Positions 59,788 through 64,000 of a stretch of DNA of 64,000 bases are shown here, in pieces. Origin of the DNA: Streptomyces aureoverticillatus. GTDB taxonomy: Bacteria > Actinomycetota > Actinomycetes > Streptomycetales > Streptomycetaceae. A program made the position numbers and the translations under genes. The notes under the pieces are model-generated. The model was not told where the DNA came from. It did no database searches and saw only the letters and a list, made by a program, of their open reading frames with translations. Within the stretch, counting starts at the first letter, position 1. The number at the start of each line of letters is the position of its first letter. The DNA is taken from contig NZ_BMSY01000002.1 in assembly GCF_014649395.1 (NCBI RefSeq), positions 744,001 to 808,000 of the forward strand. Direction: 5' to 3'.

Positions 59788-61284
59788 GCCGCCGCCCGGC
59801 GACGCCTCCAGGGCGAGTTCACGCGCCGTGACCATGTCGCTGAACGGGAGCAGTTCTCCGCGGACGGTCTGGTGGGGTTCGCTGCCCTTGCCGGCGATGA
59901 GGACGGTGTCGTGGGGGCCCGCCGCCGACAGGGCGAAGGCGATCGCTTCGCGGCGGTCGGCGAGTCGCTCGAAGGGGGTGCCGGTCGCGGCGAGGCCGGG
60001 GGTGATCTGGTCCAGGATGGCCTCCGGGTCCTCGTCGCGGGGGTTGTCGGAGGTCAGGACGCACAGGTCGGAGTGGGTCCCGGCGATCCTGCCCATGTCG
60101 GCCCGCTTCGTGGTGTCACGGTCGCCGCCGCAGCCGAAGACGGTGATCACCCGGCCGCGGGTGTAGCCGCGGATGGTGGTCAGGACCTTGTCCAGGGAGT
60201 CGGGGGAATGGGCGTAGTCCACGATGACGGAGGTGCCGTACGGGGTCCGGAAGCGTTCGAACCGGCCGGGGACGGGCGGCATTTGACCGAGTGCGGCGAT
60301 GAGGGCGCCCAGATCGTGTCCCAGGACGTGGCAGGAGGCCAGCGCGGCGAGGGCGTTGGCCACCGAGTACCGTCCCGGGACCGGTATCGACGCCGGGTAC
60401 GCGCGCCCGCCGTGCCGGAGGGTGAACCGCGTACCCGCGGCGCTCACGGCGAGGTCGGTCGCCCGGTAGTCCGCCGGTGCGTCGAGCGCGTACGTCGTCA
60501 CCGCGCCGGGCATCATCGCCCCGATCCCCCTGCCCACGGGGTCGTCGGCGTTGACCACGGCGTGCCGGCACAGGCCCTGGAAGAGCCGGAGCTTGGCGTC
60601 CCGGTAGTTGGCCATCGTTCCGTGGTCGTCCAGGTGGTCCTGCGTCAGGTTGGTGAACACCCCGACGTCGATGAACGTCCGGTCCACCCGGTGGGTCAGC
60701 AGAGCCATCGAGGTGGCCTCGAGGACCACGCTGCCGGTCGCCCGGTCCCGCATGTGGCCCAGGAGGTACTGGAGGTCGGGCGACTCCGGAGTGGTGAGCA
60801 CCGAAGGCGGCATCGGGATCAGCTCGTCGCCGATCCGGCTGCCCGCCGTCCCGATGACTCCCACCTTCGCCCCGGCGGAAATCCGCAGCACGGATTCGAC
60901 CATGTACGAGACCGATGTCTTGCCGTTGGTGCCGGTGATCGCCACCATGTCCATCCACCGCCCCGGCTCGCCGACATACCGGGAGGCCACGACCGCGGCG
61001 GCTCGTCGGGTGTCCGGCACCCGCACGGTGCACCTGCCCGCGGGCCACGGCACCGCCGGAAGCGCCGGATCAGCCCCTTCGACGAGCACGGCGGCGGCTC
61101 CGCGGGCGAACGCGGCCGGCACGGAGCCGGGCCCGCCCTCCCGGTGGCCGGGCACGGCGATGAAGACGGAGCCGGGCGTGACCCGGTCGACGTCGAAGGT
61201 CGGGCCCGCCGTGATCGGAGTGCTGCTCGGGTCACCCTGGAGTACGTGATGTTCCTGTCCGGCCAGCAGCTCGCTGAGCTTCAC
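59731..61284 (-). CDS. MurE-like UDP-MurNAc-tripeptide ligase paralogue
   Basis: This 517-residue protein starts at a GTG at 61284 with GAAGGGA upstream (KLSELLAG). It has ATP motif ITGTNGKTS (about 118), the acceptor region LEATSMALLTHRVD, NLTQDHLDDHG and DNPRDEDP (about 413), the motif linked to diaminopimelate rather than lysine. It joins the third amino acid to UDP-MurNAc-L-Ala-D-Glu in peptidoglycan synthesis. Streptomyces has its main murE in the division/wall cluster, which is not here, so this is probably a second copy; that must be checked in the whole genome. It stands alone next to an XRE pair, perhaps for a special wall or natural-product role. Confidence 0.85.
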   Translation of the reverse strand: MKLSELLAGQEHHVLQGDPSSTPITAGPTFDVDRVTPGSVFIAVPGHREGGPGSVPAAFARGAAAVLVEGADPALPAVPWPAGRCTVRVPDTRRAAAVVASRYVGEPGRWMDMVAITGTNGKTSVSYMVESVLRISAGAKVGVIGTAGSRIGDELIPMPPSVLTTPESPDLQYLLGHMRDRATGSVVLEATSMALLTHRVDRTFIDVGVFTNLTQDHLDDHGTMANYRDAKLRLFQGLCRHAVVNADDPVGRGIGAMMPGAVTTYALDAPADYRATDLAVSAAGTRFTLRHGGRAYPASIPVPGRYSVANALAALASCHVLGHDLGALIAALGQMPPVPGRFERFRTPYGTSVIVDYAHSPDSLDKVLTTIRGYTRGRVITVFGCGGDRDTTKRADMGRIAGTHSDLCVLTSDNPRDEDPEAILDQITPGLAATGTPFERLADRREAIAFALSAAGPHDTVLIAGKGSEPHQTVRGELLPFSDMVTARELALEASPGGGSAERRAPQAAGAHAQGWA

Positions 61285-61636
61285 AGTGATCCCTTCGAGA
61301 TGGCCCGGCCCGGTCGTGCGGTCGGAGCCAGGTGGCAGCACCGGCGGAGGCCGGAAAGCTGGTGTGGCGACGTGGAGCGGGGAAGGGAGATCGCCCGGCG
61401 CGCGGCATGAAGGAGCGGCGAGCCGGTGCGGGAGCGGTGCGGGGAGCGCTAACCGTGCCCGTGGAGTGCGCGTGCGATACGCCGGATCTGATGTGTCTCG
61501 ACGTCGACGACGCCGACAACCGGATCGACGACAACCGGGCGCAGTCCTGAGGCAGCCCTGTGCGGGCACTGCCTCATAGAACCCATGCGACCCATGAGCC
61601 CGAGTGTACGGCCGTTCCGGGGGACGGCCGCCCAGC
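61285..61636. other. 352-bp gap between MurE-like and GT-C genes
   Basis: A possible plus-strand frame of 72 codons (61332-61550) ends in an acidic stretch with Asp/Asn repeats, but it has no good ribosome site. GACGACGCCGACAACCGGATCGACGACAACCGG holds a near-duplicate of GACGAC..CAACCGG. I call no gene. Confidence 0.4.
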
Positions 61637-63157
61637 TCACCCCAGCACCCGGTACAGCCCCTGCCCCCGCGGCCCCGTCCCCACCTTCCGCAGCGCGGGG
61701 TCGTCCGCCCGCAACCCCCCGTCCCCGGGGTACGCCACCACCCACCGCACCCCGTACCGCCGCAGCACCTCCACCCGCTCGCCCCGGGGCGTACCAGGGG
61801 CGAAGTACCGGCGCACCGCCTCCGCCCGCGCGGCTTCGTCCGCGAGGAAGAAGTCGGGGTACCCGGGCGCCACGGTGTACGCCCCGTACGCCGGAATCTG
61901 CCGGGCGGGGAACGTCTTCGCCATGACGACGTCCCCGTACCGCACCCACGGAGTGATCCACCGATAGCCGGGCCACGGCGGCCGGTACTTCTCGGTGACC
62001 GCCGAGGGCAGCGCGCGCGAAGGCAGGACGTAGCCGAGCGTTCCGGCCTGGGTCCACGCGCCGACAGCGAGGGCGACGGCGAGCACCCCGGCGAGGACCT
62101 GCCGGACGCGGTCCCCGCGCACCGCCTCCGCCGCCTCCACAGCGGCAGCGACCTGCGCGGGCAGCAGCGCCGCGGGCAGCGCCCGCCCCCACGAGTAGTG
62201 GCCGCTCACCCCGCCCACCGCGAACACGGCCACCCCGAACAGAAAGAACAGCACCAGCGGATCCCGCCGATCCCGCCGGAAGCGCAGGGCCAGCGCGGCC
62301 ACGCCCACGAGGACGAGGCCGAAGCGGCCGGGCAGGTTCCGGTACAGCGCGCGGTGGATCCGCTCCAGGTCACCGCCACCCGCGCCGAGGAGGTCGAAGA
62401 AGGGGTAGTAGGGCCACGCGGCGAGCACCGCGAGGCCGAGGGCCAGGCCGGCGGCCAGGCGCAGCAGGACCGCGCGGCAGGGCCACGGCCGCGCGCCGAG
62501 CAGCATGGCCGCCGCGCCCAGCGAGGCGACCACGCCGGTGAACTGGTGGGTGAGGAGGACGACGGCCCACAGCACGCCGAGGCCGAGGAACACCGGCCAC
62601 CCCGAGCCCGCCCGCAGGGCCTGCCGCAGCCACGCCCACAGGTGGAACGAGAGCCCCAGCGCGAACGTACTCGGATACGAAACCGTCAGGGCAAGGGAGT
62701 TGAGCCCGAGGAAGCCGCTCCACTCGAACAGCGCCGGGCCCCACAGGAACAGGACGCACAGCACGGCCGACGGCACGGCGGCCCGCCGCTCGGTCAGCGC
62801 CCGGACGAAGTGCCACACCCCGGAGAGAAGGAGCGCGAGGCCGGCCATGGCCGCGATCCGCAGGACGCCGAAGGCGCCGATGCCCGTCGCCTTGGCGAGG
62901 CAGCCGAGGAGGACCGTCCACGGGGAGTAGTAGGGGCTCGGTACGTCGGCGTCGACGAGCGGGTCGCCGGGGTGGATCGGGTCGTGTCGGAGGCGCTCGA
63001 TCGTCGCCGCGTGGATGCCCAGGTCACCGACCCAGGGGAGGCGGACGACGACGGCGAGGAGAAGGGCGGCGACCGCGCCCGCCACCGCCCAGAGCCCCCA
63101 CGCCCAGAGCCCCCACGCCCAGCGGGCCTCGTCCCGGCTACGGCCTCCGGACGTCAT
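61637..63157 (-). CDS. GT-C-like polytopic membrane protein, second
   Basis: This protein of about 506 residues starts at the ATG at 63157 (a GTG at 63169 is also possible) and overlaps the GtrA gene by 20 bases. It has around ten helices and the first outer loop GDLGIHAATIERLRHDPIHPGD. Shared features with 43539-45137 are YYSPW..LL..LAKATG, SYPSTFAL, GVSGHYSWGRAL and a soluble end RYGVRWVVAYPG. It should use a polyprenyl-phosphate sugar to glycosylate an acceptor outside the membrane, with GtrA and the synthase upstream supplying and flipping that sugar. The activity is inferred. Confidence 0.82.
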   Translation of the reverse strand: MTSGGRSRDEARWAWGLWAWGLWAVAGAVAALLLAVVVRLPWVGDLGIHAATIERLRHDPIHPGDPLVDADVPSPYYSPWTVLLGCLAKATGIGAFGVLRIAAMAGLALLLSGVWHFVRALTERRAAVPSAVLCVLFLWGPALFEWSGFLGLNSLALTVSYPSTFALGLSFHLWAWLRQALRAGSGWPVFLGLGVLWAVVLLTHQFTGVVASLGAAAMLLGARPWPCRAVLLRLAAGLALGLAVLAAWPYYPFFDLLGAGGGDLERIHRALYRNLPGRFGLVLVGVAALALRFRRDRRDPLVLFFLFGVAVFAVGGVSGHYSWGRALPAALLPAQVAAAVEAAEAVRGDRVRQVLAGVLAVALAVGAWTQAGTLGYVLPSRALPSAVTEKYRPPWPGYRWITPWVRYGDVVMAKTFPARQIPAYGAYTVAPGYPDFFLADEAARAEAVRRYFAPGTPRGERVEVLRRYGVRWVVAYPGDGGLRADDPALRKVGTGPRGQGLYRVLG

Positions 63158-63668
63158 GCCGGACGTCACCCCGGGTCTCGTGGTGGGCCCGGTGCTGGAA
63201 CACCCACGTCCGGTACACCAGGAAGCGGAACGCGGACGCCAGCACGATGGACTGCGCCTTCGCGATGTTGGAGCCGAGCGGCCCGCTGAGGCCCGCCCCG
63301 TGGTACGCGGCGTAGAAGAGCAGGCTCTCCATGACCACGCCGATGCCGCTGAAGACGAAGAACAGGGCGATCTGCCGCTTGGTGCGGGAGGCGCGGTCCC
63401 GGTACGCGAAGAAGCGGAAGCCGAGGTAGTTGGTGCCCATGGCGACGCAGCTCGCCAGCACCGTGGCGGTCATGGGGGCCGAACTCAGGCCGTGCAGAAG
63501 GAGGTTGAAGACGACGAGGTTGACGGCCACCCCGCTGCCGCCGACGACGCCGAACTTGACCAGCTCCAGGAACAGGCGGCGCAGCCGCGCCAGGGTGAGC
63601 CCGGGGGCGGGGGCCGGGGCGGCGACGCCGGCGGGGGCGGCGGGCACCTCGTGCAGCGTGCTCGTCAT
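63138..63668 (-). CDS. GtrA-family membrane protein
   Basis: This 176-residue protein starts at the ATG at 63668, which overlaps the end of the upstream gene as ATGA. It has four helices and the GtrA pattern ELVKFGVVGGSGVAVNLVVF, GTNYLGFRFFAYRD and FRFLVYRTWVF. GtrA-like proteins are thought to help flip polyprenyl-phosphate-linked sugars. The position between a sugar synthase and a GT-C enzyme supports that role. Confidence 0.92.
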   Translation of the reverse strand: MTSTLHEVPAAPAGVAAPAPAPGLTLARLRRLFLELVKFGVVGGSGVAVNLVVFNLLLHGLSSAPMTATVLASCVAMGTNYLGFRFFAYRDRASRTKRQIALFFVFSGIGVVMESLLFYAAYHGAGLSGPLGSNIAKAQSIVLASAFRFLVYRTWVFQHRAHHETRGDVRHDVRRP

Positions 63669-64000
63669 GCGGACGGCCCCGAACCAGGACCGGAGCCCGC
63701 ACCAGGACCGGAGCCCTGCCGGGGCCCGCCCCGCATCCGCAGCTTCCACGGCATCACGACCGACTCCAGCTGCACCACCAGATTCATCTTGGACTCGCCG
63801 ACCGTGCGGTCCTCGAAGTGGATCGGGACCTCGACGACCCCGAAGCCGCACCGCAGCGCGCGGTACTTCATCTCCACCTGGAAGCTGTATCCCGCGCTGT
63901 CCACGCTCGCGAGGTCGACCGCGCGCACCGCGTCCGCGCGCCACAGGTTGAAGCCGCCGGTGATGTCCCGGACGCGGGTGCCGAGGATGGTGCCCGCGTA
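63665..64000 (-). CDS. Polyprenol-phosphate sugar synthase (DPM1-like GT2), C-terminal part
   Basis: Only 111 C-terminal residues lie in the window. They include TRVRDITGGFNLWRADAV, SFQVEMKYRALRCGFGVVEVPIHFEDR and GESKMN, typical of dolichol-phosphate-mannose-synthase-like enzymes that make polyprenyl-phosphate sugars. After the domain comes a Gly/Pro/Ser-rich tail. The stop overlaps the GtrA start as ATGA. The N-terminal catalytic DxD region is outside the window. Confidence 0.9.
   Translation of the reverse strand, partial: YAGTILGTRVRDITGGFNLWRADAVRAVDLASVDSAGYSFQVEMKYRALRCGFGVVEVPIHFEDRTVGESKMNLVVQLESVVMPWKLRMRGGPRQGSGPGAGSGPGSGPSA

Noticed and set aside
61332..61550. A plus-strand gene of 72 codons
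   Set aside because: No good ribosome site, no known domain, and it lies opposite the MurE-like leader.

Overview
The window looks like a chromosomal segment from a Streptomyces or very close relative. Base composition is very GC-rich, third codon positions are strongly GC-biased, GTG and TTG starts are frequent, and the gene order smpB, S41 protease, ftsX, ftsE, prfB, pkaB, pkaA beside a matAB-like pair matches, from memory, the S. coelicolor SCO2962-SCO2990s region. No insertion sequence, prophage, CRISPR array or tRNA gene was seen. Species assignment is inference.

Layout. (1) 1-4.6 kb: a Pro/Tyr-rich single-pass membrane protein (cut by the window edge) and a tandemly duplicated two-gene unit, each a lipoprotein plus a secreted protein. 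(2) 4.9-8.4 kb: matB/matA-like genes for a partly deacetylated GlcNAc-type surface polymer. (3) 8.5-12.5 kb: a LysR regulator divergent from an MFS transporter, whose 3' end overlaps a DacB-type penicillin-binding protein. (4) 12.6-19.4 kb: the conserved core of ssrA (tmRNA), smpB, S41 protease, ftsX/ftsE, a small zinc-ribbon membrane protein, a LAETG sortase substrate and prfB. (5) 19.5-28.2 kb: two Ser/Thr kinases (pkaB, pkaA) divergent from a 1,628-residue FHA plus EssC/EccC-like ATPase with a very long Gly/Ala/Pro linker. (6) 28.2-33.5 kb: a repeat-rich spacer, a three-gene carbohydrate ABC importer without its own ATPase, and a SAM methyltransferase.

(7) 33.8-57.7 kb: a large cell-wall glycopolymer locus of teichoic-acid type. 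It holds a GT4-Stealth fusion, three fusions of a GT2-like domain to a CDP-glycerol:glycerophosphotransferase domain, two further GT2 enzymes with beta-rich tails, a GT-C-like membrane protein, galE, and a TagG/TagH-like ABC exporter with a divergent TetR regulator and a striking repeat array between them. An orphan imine-reductase-like gene and a two-component system with a 54-residue membrane protein sit inside it. (8) 57.7-64 kb: a decaying tandem repeat, an XRE/TPR regulator divergent from a small CxCxxC peptide gene, a second-copy MurE-like ligase, and an overlapping GT-C / GtrA / polyprenol-phosphate-sugar synthase trio.

Working model (inference): GalE and other sugar pathways supply nucleotide sugars. 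The GT2, Stealth and glycerophosphotransferase enzymes assemble a lipid-linked phosphate-containing polymer in the cytoplasm, and TagGH exports it. The GT-C/GtrA/polyprenol-phosphate modules may glycosylate it outside the membrane. DacB, the LAETG protein and MatAB act on the same envelope, so the window is largely a cell-envelope region with kinase and two-component control genes embedded in it.
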